From positions 310,001 through 374,000 of the forward strand of contig NZ_JRAA01000003.1 in the NCBI RefSeq assembly GCF_000787395.1: a DNA stretch of 64,000 nucleotides, in the 5' to 3' direction. A program made the position numbers and the translations under genes. Within the stretch, counting starts at the first letter, position 1. The number at the start of each line of letters is the position of its first letter. The notes below the pieces were generated by a model, which saw only the letters and a program-made list of their open reading frames with translations, made no database searches and was not told the DNA's origin. This document shows positions 28,272 to 38,105 of this stretch, piece after piece. Source of the stretch: Solemya velum gill symbiont. Lineage in GTDB: Bacteria > Pseudomonadota > Gammaproteobacteria > Chromatiales > Chromatiaceae.

Positions 28272-28669
28272 GCAAGGAAATTATTCGCGTGCGGGATGTC
28301 ATGAAACGCGATTTTGACATGGTCGATGGCATGGCGACGGTTGCAGAAGCACTCAAGAACATGAATTTCATTGAAACCAAGACTTTGATCGTCAACAAGC
28401 GTCATGAGGATGATGAGTATGGCATCGTGACCCTTTCCGGCGTTGCCAGCCAGGTGCTTGCTGCTGACCGTTCACCTGAACGGGTGAATGTTTACGAAGT
28501 CATGACCAAGCCGGCATTTTCCGTCGACCCAGAGATGAATATCCGTTACTGTGCGAGGATGTTCGAACATTTTGGCCTGGTGAGAGCGCCGGTTGTCGAG
28601 CACCGAACTGTTATCGGTATCGTATCCATGTCTGACATGGTGCTCAAGGGACTCGGATCCGGGAGTTAG
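28268..28669 (+). CDS. CBS-domain pair protein
   Basis: A 133-residue protein made of two CBS motifs (VRDVMKRDFDMVDG and VYEVMTKPAFSVDP as the starting segments, each ending in an IVS/TLSGV strand). Such stand-alone Bateman modules bind adenine nucleotides. It ends the DUF1538 operon and is coupled to the P-II-like gene by a 4-bp overlap, so two separate ligand-sensing modules sit behind the membrane pair. Confidence 0.88.
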   Translation: MSKEIIRVRDVMKRDFDMVDGMATVAEALKNMNFIETKTLIVNKRHEDDEYGIVTLSGVASQVLAADRSPERVNVYEVMTKPAFSVDPEMNIRYCARMFEHFGLVRAPVVEHRTVIGIVSMSDMVLKGLGSGS

Positions 28670-28779
28670 ATAGCAGGGTATAGCTCTATTTACATTAGAT
28701 TGCGCTAATATTAGAATATTACTCTTCTGTTGGCCTCTGGTCAGGCACAACTCAACTAAATCACAGGTTTAGAAAACTT

Positions 28780-31704
28780 ATGCTGGATCCGGTAACCCAT
28801 TCAGACCGCGATTTGGGTCGTGAAGAAGTCAAAAACACGACCTGTTACATGTGTGCCTGTCGCTGCGGAATCCGCGTCACACTGCGTGACGGCGACGTAC
28901 GCCATATCGAGGGCAATCCCGAGCATCCGCATAACAAGGGCGTCATTTGTGCCAAGGGTGCCTCCGGCATCATGAAGCAGTATTCACCTGCGCGACTGAC
29001 CAAACCACTGCTGCGCAAAAAGAATGCAGTGCGTGGTGAAGCTGATTTCGAGGAAATTTCATGGGACAGGGCGTTCCAGATCATGGAAGAACGCCTCTCG
29101 CACCTGCGTGAAACAGATCCCAAGAAATTTGCCCTGTTTACCGGTCGTGACCAGATGCAGGCGCTCACCGGTATGTTCGCCAAGCAGTTCGGTACACCCA
29201 ACTACTCGGCCCACGGCGGTTTCTGTTCGGTCAACATGGCAGCCGGCCTCATCTATACAATCGGTGGCTCTTTCTGGGAGTTCGGCGGTCCTGATCTTGA
29301 TCGTTCCAAGCTGTTCGTGATGATCGGTACGGCCGAGGATCACGACTCCAACCCGATGAAGATTCATCTCTCCAAGTTCAAGCGTAACGGCGGTCGTTTT
29401 ATCTCGATCAACCCGGTACGCACAGGCTATTCGGCGATTGCCGACGAGTGGGTGCCGATCAAGCCCGGTACCGATGGTGCGCTGCTGCTCGCTATCAATC
29501 ACGAGATCATCAAGCAGGGTCTCTACGATCGTGAGTTCCTGACCCAGTACTCAAATGCTGCAGAGCTGGTGGTTAATGATCCGGCAAGCGACGATTTTGG
29601 GTTATTTCACCGTGTAGAGATGCATATCGAAGAGGGCTGTTTCGATCCTGAGAACAAAATCTGGTGGGATCGCGAAATCGGTCCTATTGGTACACATACA
29701 CCGGGTGCAGATCCTCTTCTTCTGGGTGAATTTGAACTCCCGGATGAAAACATCAGGGTCAAACCGGCATTCCAGTTGCTGAAAGATCGTATCGACGAGT
29801 ACACCCCGGAGTGGGCACAGGCGATTACCGGTATTCCTGCTGATACCATCAGGCGTCTTGCCCACGAGATGGGTGTTACGGCACGTGACCAGCGCATCGA
29901 ACTGCCGATCGCCTGGGAAGATTGCTGGGGCAACAAGCACAACTCGGTCAAGGGCAACCCGGTTTCCTTCCATGCCATGCGTGGCCTGGCTGCACACTCG
30001 AACGGTTTCCAGACGATTCGTGCACTCGGCATCCTGATGACCCTTTTGGGTACGATTGATACCCCAGGTGGTTTTCGTCACAAGGCACCATTCCCGCGTC
30101 CGATTCCACCTTGCCCCAAGCCGCCGAAAGGCCCGGAAGATGTTCAGCCGATGACGCCGCTCAACGGCATGCCTCTTGGCTGGCCGGCTGATCCGGACGA
30201 TCTCTTTGTTGACGATGAGGGAGAGCCGGTACGTATCGACAAGGCGTTCTCATGGGAGCATCCGCTCTCAGTACATGGCCTGATGCATAACGTCATCACC
30301 AACGCATGGCGCGGCGATCCCTACAAGATTGACACCCTGTTGCTGTTTATGGCGAACATGGCGTGGAACTCGTCGATGAACACCGAGAAGGTGCGCGAGA
30401 TGCTCTCCGACAAGGATGAGGATGGCGAATACAAGATTCCGTTCATCATCGTGTGTGACGCTTTCCAGTCAGAGACAGTCGCCTATGCAGACCTGGTGCT
30501 GCCGGATACGACCTATCTTGAGCGCCATGACGCCATGTCATTGCTGGATCGCCCGATTTCACAGTTCAGCGGTCCGGTCGACTCAGTACGTATTCCTGTT
30601 GTCGCACCAAAGGGTGAGTGCAAGCCATTCCAGGAAGTGCTGGTGGAGATGGGCGGCCGTCTCGGCCTGCCTGCTTTTGTGAACGAGGATGGCAGCCGCA
30701 AGTACCGTGACTATCCCGACCTGATTACCAATTTCGAAACCGCGCCCGGTTCCGGTATCGGTTTCCTCTCCGGCTGGCGTGGCAAAGATGGCACCAAGTC
30801 GATGAAAGGTGAACCCAATCCGCGCCAGTGGGAGATGTACGCCAAGCACAACTGCCTGTTCCATTACGAACTGCCCAAGTCGTACCAGTACATGCGTAAC
30901 TGGAACAAGGGTTACCTCGAGTGGGCGCGTGCACATGGTATGACACGTTATGCTGAACCGATCACGCTGCATCTCTACTCGGAAGTGCTGCAGAAGTTCC
31001 GTCTTGCCGCACAGGGCAAGCGTCAAGGCAAGCAGCCGCCAGATCGACTGCGCAAACGTGTCGATACCTATTTTGATCCGCTGCCGTTCTACTACCAGCC
31101 CATTGAAGACAGGCTGATTGATACGCATAAATATCCGTTGCATGCGTTGACCCAGCGCCCCATGGCGATGTATCACTCGTGGGATTCGCAGAATGCCTGG
31201 TTGCGTCAGATTCACCTCTACAACTATATGTTCATCAATCCAAAAACTGCCGATGCCGGTGGTTATGGTGATGGTGACTGGATCTGGGTTGAATCACCAC
31301 ATGGCAAGGTGCGCTGCATGTGCCGCCTCTCAAATGCGGTCGAGCCCGGCACAGTGTGGACCTGGAATGCAATCGGCAAGGCTTCCGGTGCATGGGGGCT
31401 GTCAGATAATGCAAATGAATCTCAGAAAGGCTTTCTGCTCAACCACCTGATCTCGGAAGAGCTGCCGCCATGTGAGGCAGGAAGCCATATCTCCAACTCC
31501 GATCCGATCACAGGTCAGGCTGCCTGGTTTGATGTGCGCGTTCGCATCTACAAGGCTGATGATTCCGAGCCAAAGGTCACATATCCCCAGTTCAAGCCGA
31601 TGCGCAAGGTGCCCGGTCAGGACAGCAAGCGCGGTAAATGGCAGGCCTATTTCGCCGGTATGCTTGGCAGGAAGAAAGCAGGTTTTGGGGAGAAGTCAAA
31701 ATGA
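28780..31704 (+). CDS. soeA: Sulfite dehydrogenase (quinone) molybdopterin subunit SoeA
   Basis: A 974-residue molybdopterin oxidoreductase of the DMSO-reductase family. The N-terminal [4Fe-4S] motif is CYMCACRCGIRV with the fourth Cys in HNKGVICAKGASG. There is no Tat signal, so it faces the cytoplasm. Length and order with a four-cluster ferredoxin and a DmsC/NrfD-type anchor match SoeABC, which oxidises sulfite to sulfate in purple and other sulfur bacteria. A related polysulfide or thiosulfate reductase is the alternative, though those carry Tat signals. Overlaps soeB by 4 bp. Confidence 0.9.
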   Translation: MLDPVTHSDRDLGREEVKNTTCYMCACRCGIRVTLRDGDVRHIEGNPEHPHNKGVICAKGASGIMKQYSPARLTKPLLRKKNAVRGEADFEEISWDRAFQIMEERLSHLRETDPKKFALFTGRDQMQALTGMFAKQFGTPNYSAHGGFCSVNMAAGLIYTIGGSFWEFGGPDLDRSKLFVMIGTAEDHDSNPMKIHLSKFKRNGGRFISINPVRTGYSAIADEWVPIKPGTDGALLLAINHEIIKQGLYDREFLTQYSNAAELVVNDPASDDFGLFHRVEMHIEEGCFDPENKIWWDREIGPIGTHTPGADPLLLGEFELPDENIRVKPAFQLLKDRIDEYTPEWAQAITGIPADTIRRLAHEMGVTARDQRIELPIAWEDCWGNKHNSVKGNPVSFHAMRGLAAHSNGFQTIRALGILMTLLGTIDTPGGFRHKAPFPRPIPPCPKPPKGPEDVQPMTPLNGMPLGWPADPDDLFVDDEGEPVRIDKAFSWEHPLSVHGLMHNVITNAWRGDPYKIDTLLLFMANMAWNSSMNTEKVREMLSDKDEDGEYKIPFIIVCDAFQSETVAYADLVLPDTTYLERHDAMSLLDRPISQFSGPVDSVRIPVVAPKGECKPFQEVLVEMGGRLGLPAFVNEDGSRKYRDYPDLITNFETAPGSGIGFLSGWRGKDGTKSMKGEPNPRQWEMYAKHNCLFHYELPKSYQYMRNWNKGYLEWARAHGMTRYAEPITLHLYSEVLQKFRLAAQGKRQGKQPPDRLRKRVDTYFDPLPFYYQPIEDRLIDTHKYPLHALTQRPMAMYHSWDSQNAWLRQIHLYNYMFINPKTADAGGYGDGDWIWVESPHGKVRCMCRLSNAVEPGTVWTWNAIGKASGAWGLSDNANESQKGFLLNHLISEELPPCEAGSHISNSDPITGQAAWFDVRVRIYKADDSEPKVTYPQFKPMRKVPGQDSKRGKWQAYFAGMLGRKKAGFGEKSK

Positions 31705-32426
31705 CACAACTTGCTTTGGTTATCGATTTGAATGTTTGCGTCGGCTGTCATGCTTGCGTGACATCCTGTAAAGAATGGAATACATCAGGCTGGGCTGGTC
31801 CCATGGTCGATCATAATCCCTATGATGCAGATCCTAATGGCACCTTCTTCAACCGTGTGCAGACTTTCGAGGTGGGTGAGTATCCTGCTACCGAGACAGT
31901 CCACTTTCCGAAGAGCTGCCTGCACTGCGAGGATCCACCCTGTGTGCCTGTCTGCCCGACCGGTGCATCCTACAAGCGTGAGGACAACGGTGTCGTACTG
32001 GTCGACTATGACAAGTGTATCGGCTGTAAATACTGCTCCTGGTCCTGCCCCTATGGCGTGAGGGAACTCGACGAGCAGGAGAAGGTGATGAAAAAATGCA
32101 CCCTCTGTATTGACCGCATTACTGACAAGAGCAAGCCTGAGAGTGAGCGTAAGCCTGCTTGTGTTTTGGCTTGTCCTACAAGTGCACGCCTGTTTGGTGA
32201 TGTGCATGATCCTGATTCGGAAGTGTCACTCGCAATACGCGAGGAGGGTGGTTACCAGTTGATGCCGGAGTGGGGGACCAATCCTGCAAACCACTATCTG
32301 CCACGTCGCAAGACACGCATCAAGATTCACGAAGACGAGCTGCAGCGTGTTGATAATCCGCTGCACGAAGAAGAGCGCGAAGAGACGGTCAGTGTCGGCG
32401 CTTCTATCGACGACGTCGCCTTCTAA
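31701..32426 (+). CDS. soeB: Sulfite dehydrogenase iron-sulfur subunit SoeB
   Basis: A 241-residue ferredoxin-type electron-transfer subunit with four [4Fe-4S] motifs: CVGCHACVTSC, CLHCEDPPCVPVC, CIGCKYCSWSC and CTLCIDRI with CVLAC. The longest frame starts at 31638, but the family N-terminus MTQLALVIDLNVCVGC begins at 31701, an ATG overlapping the soeA stop. It passes electrons from SoeA to the membrane subunit SoeC. Confidence 0.93.
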   Translation: MTQLALVIDLNVCVGCHACVTSCKEWNTSGWAGPMVDHNPYDADPNGTFFNRVQTFEVGEYPATETVHFPKSCLHCEDPPCVPVCPTGASYKREDNGVVLVDYDKCIGCKYCSWSCPYGVRELDEQEKVMKKCTLCIDRITDKSKPESERKPACVLACPTSARLFGDVHDPDSEVSLAIREEGGYQLMPEWGTNPANHYLPRRKTRIKIHEDELQRVDNPLHEEEREETVSVGASIDDVAF

Positions 32427-32438
32427 GGAGTATCCAGC

Positions 32439-33419
32439 ATGCATCCCGCCTTTTCGGTCATCTTTCTTACCACGCTTCTCGGTGTAGCCCAGGGGCTTTT
32501 TCTGGCCCTGGTTACCGGGCAGTATTACTCGCTGGCTAACCTGATTCCGGCGCAGGACAGCGCAACCTTTTACGGTATGGGCAGTTTCCTCGTACTGGTA
32601 TTTCTGGGTCTTGGCCTGTTTTCATCATTTTTCCATCTGGGGCGCCCAGAGCGTGCATGGCGCTCTGCCACCATGTGGAGAACTTCCTGGCTTTCACGTG
32701 AAGTTATCGCACTGCCGGTGTTTATGTGCCTGGTTTTCCTCTATGGACTCGCACACTACATGCAGTGGAATGAACCTATGTTTACCATCGGTGATGACGT
32801 CGGCATTGACCTGACTATCATCATTGGTCTGTTTGCCAGCATTGCTGCTTTCGTGCTCTTTATCTGTACCGCGATGATCTACGCGAGCGTACGTTTCATG
32901 CAGGAGTGGCACCACTGGCTGACGGTCGCCAACTACATCTTCCTTGGTCTGACATCAGGTTTTACCCTTGCGGCTGCCTTTACAGCCTGGAGAGGGATTG
33001 AGCTGGTTAACTTCTTTGGTTTCTGGGCTGCTTTCTTCCTGGTCGCCGGACTGGTTACTCGCGGCTGGTCGCTCTACAGGAATGTAACGCTAAAGCACAA
33101 ATCAACCAGCAGTACCGCAATTGGTGTCCGCCATAACGCGGTGGTTCAAAAATCGCAGGGTTCAATGGGTGGCAATTTCAACACACGTGAATTTTTTCAT
33201 GGCCAGAGTGAAGCAGTACTTAAATTGGTTCGTTATACATTCCTGGTGCTGGTGTTTGCCGTTCCTGCAGTACTGCTTGCTGCAGCATGGGCGACTGCAT
33301 CGCCATACCTGCCAATGATTGCCTTTGCGGTTCAGTACCTTGGTCTGTTGTTTGAGCGTTGGTACTTCTTTGCGGAAGCAAAGCATCCACAAAACCTTTA
33401 TTACCAGTCAATCGCCTGA
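32439..33419 (+). CDS. soeC: Sulfite dehydrogenase membrane anchor SoeC
   Basis: A 326-residue integral membrane protein with about eight helices, of the DmsC/NrfD-like anchor type, with the HLGRPERAWRSATMWRTSWL segment common to these subunits. It would deliver electrons to the quinone pool. It begins 12 bp after soeB and ends before a strong terminator. Confidence 0.9.
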   Translation: MHPAFSVIFLTTLLGVAQGLFLALVTGQYYSLANLIPAQDSATFYGMGSFLVLVFLGLGLFSSFFHLGRPERAWRSATMWRTSWLSREVIALPVFMCLVFLYGLAHYMQWNEPMFTIGDDVGIDLTIIIGLFASIAAFVLFICTAMIYASVRFMQEWHHWLTVANYIFLGLTSGFTLAAAFTAWRGIELVNFFGFWAAFFLVAGLVTRGWSLYRNVTLKHKSTSSTAIGVRHNAVVQKSQGSMGGNFNTREFFHGQSEAVLKLVRYTFLVLVFAVPAVLLAAAWATASPYLPMIAFAVQYLGLLFERWYFFAEAKHPQNLYYQSIA

Positions 33420-33479
33420 TCTGAAAAACCTGAACTGCCCGTTAACCCGGCCCTTAGCCGGGATGACGATAGTGTAATT

Positions 33480-33501
33480 AGCCCGCATCAGCGGGCTTTT
33501 T
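33480..33501 (+). terminator. Rho-independent terminator of soeABC
   Basis: AGCCCGC, loop ATCA, GCGGGCT, then a T-run. It is 60 bp beyond the soeC stop. A second small hairpin (CCCGG/CCGGG near 33446-33462) precedes it. Confidence 0.88.
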
Positions 33502-33604
33502 AGTCTTTGTGGATTGAGGATTGCCGCCTTGCCCTGTATGTCAGGGTGGAGCAATGGTAGAATCCTGAAGATTCAAATGACGTGGATATCGAAGAGGATT
33601 CTGC

Positions 33605-34348
33605 ATGGCAGGACATAGTAAATGGGCCAATATCAAGCACAAGAAAGCGGCCAACGACAAGAAGCGCGGAAAAATCTGGACCAAGCTGATTCGCGAGATC
33701 ACAGTTGCGGCCAAGCAGGGCGGCGGCGATCTCGAGAGCAACCCGCGTCTTCGTCTTGCAATTGACAAGGGCAAGGCTGCGAATATGCCCAAAGACACCA
33801 TTGATCGCGCTGTTAAAAAAGGTGCCGGTGGCGATGATGATGGCGATTACGAGGAGATTCGTTACGAGGGTTACGGTGTCGGCGGAATCGCGGTGATCGT
33901 TGATTGCATGACGGACAACCGCAACCGTACAGCTTCAGAAGTGCGCCATGCATTCAGCAAGCACGGTGGCAACCTTGGCACCGATGGCTCGGTTGCCTAC
34001 ATGTTCAACAAGCAGGGGATCATCTCCTTTGGCGAAGGTGACGAGGATGCCCTGATGGAAGCTGCACTCGATGCCGGTGCAGAAGATGTTCTGGTTAACG
34101 ATGACGGCAGTGTCGATATCCTCACCACGCCGGAAGATTTCGAGGATGTGCGCGATGCGATTACCGCTGCAGGTCATGAGCCGGACAATGCTGAAGTGAC
34201 CTTCAGTGCCGAGAACAACACGCCTGTCACTGCAGATGATGCAGAGAAATTGATGAAGATGATCGACACGCTCGAGGATCTCGACGACGTGCAGGATGTC
34301 TTCACCAATGCTGACATTCCGGACGAGGTGTTGGAGGCGTTGGGTTAA
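33605..34348 (+). CDS. yebC: YebC/TACO1-family protein
   Basis: A 247-residue protein beginning [14 protein letters not shown], the invariant YebC signature, with [19 protein letters not shown] in the second domain. YebC/PmpR proteins have been described as DNA-binding regulators and, more recently, as translation factors. It leads the conserved yebC-ruvCAB run. Confidence 0.97.
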   Translation: MAGHSKWANIKHKKAANDKKRGKIWTKLIREITVAAKQGGGDLESNPRLRLAIDKGKAANMPKDTIDRAVKKGAGGDDDGDYEEIRYEGYGVGGIAVIVDCMTDNRNRTASEVRHAFSKHGGNLGTDGSVAYMFNKQGIISFGEGDEDALMEAALDAGAEDVLVNDDGSVDILTTPEDFEDVRDAITAAGHEPDNAEVTFSAENNTPVTADDAEKLMKMIDTLEDLDDVQDVFTNADIPDEVLEALG

Positions 34349-34359
34349 CCCGCCTCGCC

Positions 34360-34860
34360 ATGATGCGAAAAATCCTAGGTATTGATCCCGGTTCCCGTTA
34401 CACAGGTTACGGGCTCATAACGTCGGATGGGCGCCACAGCCAGCATCTTGTCAGCGGTCGCTTGCGTCTCGATCAATTCGGATTCTGCGATCGACTCGGC
34501 GAGATTTACAAGGGTATCGATGCCCTGATCAAGGAGTTCACACCGGATGAAGTGGCTATTGAGCAGGTTTTCATGGCAAAGAATGCAGCCTCGGCACTCA
34601 AGCTGGGGCAGGCGCGCGGCGCCGCAATTTCTGCAGCCGTGGTGCGCGGCTACAAGGTTCATGAATATGCCCCACGCCTGGTCAAGCAGGCGGTTGTCGG
34701 TACCGGTGGTGCGGACAAGACGCAGGTGACCCACATGGTGCGTGTATTGCTCAATCTCAAAACTGAAGAACTGACCGAAGACCAGGCCGATGCTCTCGCT
34801 ATCGCCCTCTGCCATGCTCATACGGGTGATGCTGAAAAACGCATCGAGGCGCTCTCATGA
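34360..34860 (+). CDS. ruvC: Holliday junction endonuclease RuvC
   Basis: A 166-residue RuvC resolvase. The first catalytic Asp is in LGIDPGSRYTGYG, the Glu in AIEQVFMAKNAASALKLGQA, and the last acidic cluster in EDQADALAIALCHAH. The start may be either of two adjacent ATGs (34360 or 34363). It overlaps ruvA by 4 bp. Confidence 0.97.
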   Translation: MMRKILGIDPGSRYTGYGLITSDGRHSQHLVSGRLRLDQFGFCDRLGEIYKGIDALIKEFTPDEVAIEQVFMAKNAASALKLGQARGAAISAAVVRGYKVHEYAPRLVKQAVVGTGGADKTQVTHMVRVLLNLKTEELTEDQADALAIALCHAHTGDAEKRIEALS

Positions 34861-35465
34861 TCGGACGTCTTTACGGTACTTTGCTGGTTAAACAAGCGCC
34901 ATTTCTGCTGATTGATGTCAACGGTGTCGGCTACGAAGTCGAGGCGCCGATGTCGACATTTTACGAACTGCCGGATACGGGCGAGCAGGCACAGCTCTAT
35001 ACACATCTCGTGGTTCGCGACGACGCACATATCCTGTTCGGTTTCTATCGTGAATCCGAACGTGCCCTTTTCAGGACCCTGCTCAAGGTGAGCGGTGTCG
35101 GAGGCAAGATGGCATTGGCAATTCTCTCGGGTATGAGTGCAGATGATTTTGTTCTGTGTGTGCAGAGTGATGATCACGCCACCTTGACCAGGATTCCAGG
35201 TGTCGGCAAGAAAACCGCGCAACGCCTGGTTATCGAGATGAAGGATAAGGTTGTTGATTTCGCCGGTGCGCCACCTGTAGCGGGCAGGGCGCAGGTGCAG
35301 GCAGTTACCGAATCGCCGGAGTCGGAAGCAGTCAGTGCGCTGGTTGCGCTTGGCTACAAGGCTGCCGATGCAACTAAAATGGTCAAGAGTGTTGCAAGTG
35401 AAGAGGCAACAAGTGAAGAGTTGATCCGCTCGGCGCTGCAATCCACAGTGAAGGGAAAAGGCTGA
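34857..35465 (+). CDS. ruvA: Holliday junction DNA helicase subunit RuvA
   Basis: A 202-residue RuvA: N-terminal OB fold ([20 protein letters not shown]), tandem helix-hairpin-helix motifs ([19 protein letters not shown] and [19 protein letters not shown]), flexible linker and C-terminal domain III that binds RuvB. Length is normal. Confidence 0.97.
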   Translation: MIGRLYGTLLVKQAPFLLIDVNGVGYEVEAPMSTFYELPDTGEQAQLYTHLVVRDDAHILFGFYRESERALFRTLLKVSGVGGKMALAILSGMSADDFVLCVQSDDHATLTRIPGVGKKTAQRLVIEMKDKVVDFAGAPPVAGRAQVQAVTESPESEAVSALVALGYKAADATKMVKSVASEEATSEELIRSALQSTVKGKG

Positions 35466-35466
35466 T

Positions 35467-36522
35467 ATGGACGATCACGAACGACTCGTCAGTGGTTCCG
35501 AAATGAGCGAAGAGGCTGCGATTGATCGCGCTATTCGTCCACGCACGCTTGCAGAATATGTCGGCCAGCCGGCGGTGCGCGAGCAGATGGATATATTTAT
35601 CAGTGCAGCGCGCGGACGCAGCGAAGCACTCGATCATGTGCTGATTTTCGGCCCGCCCGGACTCGGTAAAACGACATTGGCGCACATCGTTGCCAATGAG
35701 ATGCAGGCGAACCTGCGTCAAACTTCAGGCCCCGTTCTTGAGAAAGCGGGTGATCTTGCCGCACTGCTGACTAACCTCGAACCTCACGATGTGCTGTTCG
35801 TTGATGAGATTCATCGCCTGAGTCCGGTTGTCGAGGAGATTCTCTACCCGGCGATGGAGGATTATCAACTCGATATCATGATTGGCGAGGGGCCGGCAGC
35901 GCGTTCGATCAAACTCGACTTGCCGCCATTCACGCTGATTGGTGCAACCACCCGTGCAGGTCTGCTGACATCACCTTTGCGTGACCGCTTTGGTATCGTT
36001 CAGCGGCTGGAATTTTATAACGTCGAGGATCTCGCCAGTATCGTGCAGCGCTCGGCGCATATCGTGAATGTCAGCATAGATGCAGAGGGCGCGCATGAGA
36101 TTGCCAGGCGTTCTCGCGGTACCCCGCGAATTGCTAACCGGTTGCTGCGACGTGTGCGTGACTACGCCGATGTCAAGGCAGATGGCAATGTCACGGCGAC
36201 GGTCGCGCATGATGCCTTGAACATGCTCAAAGTTGACGAGAACGGTTTTGATCACATGGACAGGCGCCTGCTGACAGCAATACTTGAGAAATTTGAAGGT
36301 GGTCCTGTCGGTGTCGACTCACTTGCTGCCGCGATCGGTGAAGAGCGCGGCACAATTGAAGATGTACTTGAGCCTTTCCTTATTCAGCAGGGCTTCCTGG
36401 TACGCACACCGCGTGGACGTATGGCAACACGACAGACGTGGCTCCATTTTGGCATGACCCCACCGAACCGGGAGATGCCGAAAGCCGATGATCTCTTCGA
36501 TGATATGGCATCCGGAGAATAA
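35467..36522 (+). CDS. ruvB: Holliday junction DNA helicase ATPase RuvB
   Basis: A 351-residue AAA+ motor with Walker [14 protein letters not shown], Walker [13 protein letters not shown], sensor [19 protein letters not shown] and arginine sensor in [19 protein letters not shown]. It begins one base after the ruvA stop codon. Branch migration partner of RuvA. Confidence 0.98.
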   Translation: MDDHERLVSGSEMSEEAAIDRAIRPRTLAEYVGQPAVREQMDIFISAARGRSEALDHVLIFGPPGLGKTTLAHIVANEMQANLRQTSGPVLEKAGDLAALLTNLEPHDVLFVDEIHRLSPVVEEILYPAMEDYQLDIMIGEGPAARSIKLDLPPFTLIGATTRAGLLTSPLRDRFGIVQRLEFYNVEDLASIVQRSAHIVNVSIDAEGAHEIARRSRGTPRIANRLLRRVRDYADVKADGNVTATVAHDALNMLKVDENGFDHMDRRLLTAILEKFEGGPVGVDSLAAAIGEERGTIEDVLEPFLIQQGFLVRTPRGRMATRQTWLHFGMTPPNREMPKADDLFDDMASGE

Positions 36523-36572
36523 GAGGGAACAATGCGTGTCATGACTTGTCACAAAAAGAGTGGTGAATTGCA

Positions 36573-36977
36573 TTGAATCATTATGAATGGCCGGTGCGGG
36601 TCTACTACGAGGATACGGATGCAGGCGGCGTGGTTTACTACGCCAACTACCTGGCCTACATGGAACGAGCGCGTACCGAGTGGCTGCGTGCGAGCGGATT
36701 TGAGAACCAGCGATTGATGGATGAGGATGGCGTGGTTTTTGCCGTGCGTCGTGCCAGTATCGAGTACCTCAAGCCGGCACGCCTGGATGATGAATTAACT
36801 GTACATGCTAGCGTGGCGCAGTTGAAACGGGCATCCCTGCTGTTTAAACAAGAAATCAGGAGAGGGGACGAGTTGTTGTGCAGTGGCGAGATACTGCTCG
36901 TCTGTGTTGATACACAATCTTTTCGTCCAACCTCCATTCCCGACAAAATCAGAGATAGGATAGACAGGACAAGATAA
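36573..36977 (+). CDS. ybgC: Acyl-CoA thioesterase YbgC
   Basis: A 134-residue hotdog-fold thioesterase with the catalytic block YYEDTDAGGVVYYANYLAYM. It starts at TTG; an in-frame stop lies 9 bases upstream and no earlier start exists. It belongs to the tol-pal cluster, as in most gammaproteobacteria, where it is thought to act in phospholipid metabolism. Confidence 0.94.
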   Translation: MNHYEWPVRVYYEDTDAGGVVYYANYLAYMERARTEWLRASGFENQRLMDEDGVVFAVRRASIEYLKPARLDDELTVHASVAQLKRASLLFKQEIRRGDELLCSGEILLVCVDTQSFRPTSIPDKIRDRIDRTR

Positions 36978-36980
36978 ACA

Positions 36981-37646
36981 ATGGCAGGTGAACTCGATTT
37001 TTTAGAACTGGTATTACATTCAGGCCCTGTGGTCAAAGCAGTATTGCTGCTTCTGTTGCTGGCATCAGTCTTTTCATGGGGAGCGATCATCGATCGCTCA
37101 CGTGCCTTCAGCAAGGCACGCAAGACCGCAAAAACTTTCAGGAAGAAATTCTGGGAAGGTGAAGACCTGGGTTCGTTCTTCAAGAGAGCCAAGCCAAAGA
37201 AATATGGTGGCATGTGCTCAATTTTTACTGCCGGCTTCAAAGAGTTCACGACCACCAGGGAGCATGGCGGCGATCACATTACCATTATCAACAACAGCCG
37301 GCGTGCCATGCGTGTTGCACAGAATCGCGAGCTGACCAGGCTCGAAAACCAACTCACGCTGCTTGCCACTGTCGGTTCAACCAGCCCCTATGTTGGTCTC
37401 TTCGGTACCGTGTGGGGAATCCTGAACTCCTTCCAGGCGCTGGGCTCTGTCCAGCAGGCGACTCTCAACATGGTCGCTCCCGGAATTGCCGAGGCGCTGG
37501 TTGCAACCGCTCTTGGCTTGTTTGCCGCGATTCCCGCAGTCATTGCATACAACAAGTACACGGCTGAAATCGAACGCCTTGAGGGTGAGTACGATGACTT
37601 CATCGAGGAATTCACCAACGTGCTTCAGCGCCAGTTAATCCGCTGA
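36981..37646 (+). CDS. tolQ: Tol-Pal system proton channel subunit TolQ
   Basis: A 221-residue inner-membrane protein with three transmembrane helices (about 15-38, 125-150 and 165-190) and the conserved [18 protein letters not shown] and [20 protein letters not shown] blocks. With TolR it uses the proton motive force to drive TolA during cell constriction. Confidence 0.97.
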   Translation: MAGELDFLELVLHSGPVVKAVLLLLLLASVFSWGAIIDRSRAFSKARKTAKTFRKKFWEGEDLGSFFKRAKPKKYGGMCSIFTAGFKEFTTTREHGGDHITIINNSRRAMRVAQNRELTRLENQLTLLATVGSTSPYVGLFGTVWGILNSFQALGSVQQATLNMVAPGIAEALVATALGLFAAIPAVIAYNKYTAEIERLEGEYDDFIEEFTNVLQRQLIR

Positions 37647-37662
37647 GCGGAAGGCAGTATCC

Positions 37663-38103
37663 ATGTCACGTCGCAGCCGTAAAAGCATGTCGCAGATCAA
37701 TGTTGTTCCCTTCATTGACGTAATGCTGGTGCTCCTGATTATCTTCATGGTGACCGCTCCATTGCTGGTGCGAAATGTCGATGTCGAGTTGCCGGTTTCC
37801 AAGGGTGATCCAACCCAGGTCGCTGAAATCCTGCCGCCTGTTGTCGTTGGTGTCGATGAGCAGGGGCTCTATTTTTTGTACAACGATGATGGTGTCCGTG
37901 AATACGTCGAATCCAGAGAGGCAGCGATTGCGCGTGCTGCTGCAGTTTACGCACTCGATGCCGATGCGGGTACTGAACGCGAAATCATGGTCTACGGAGA
38001 TAAGCGAGTCGAGTATCAAAAGGTTCTTGACCTGCTCAGCCTGCTATCGCCCTACGTACGTGAAGGTGACAGCGTCAAGTTGATGACAGTATTGGGTGAG
38101 TAG
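37663..38103 (+). CDS. tolR: Tol-Pal system subunit TolR
   Basis: A 146-residue ExbD/TolR protein with one N-terminal membrane helix carrying the proton-binding Asp in [20 protein letters not shown], and a periplasmic domain ending in [22 protein letters not shown]. It lies 16 bp after tolQ. Confidence 0.96.
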   Translation: MSRRSRKSMSQINVVPFIDVMLVLLIIFMVTAPLLVRNVDVELPVSKGDPTQVAEILPPVVVGVDEQGLYFLYNDDGVREYVESREAAIARAAAVYALDADAGTEREIMVYGDKRVEYQKVLDLLSLLSPYVREGDSVKLMTVLGE

Positions 38104-38105
38104 AG

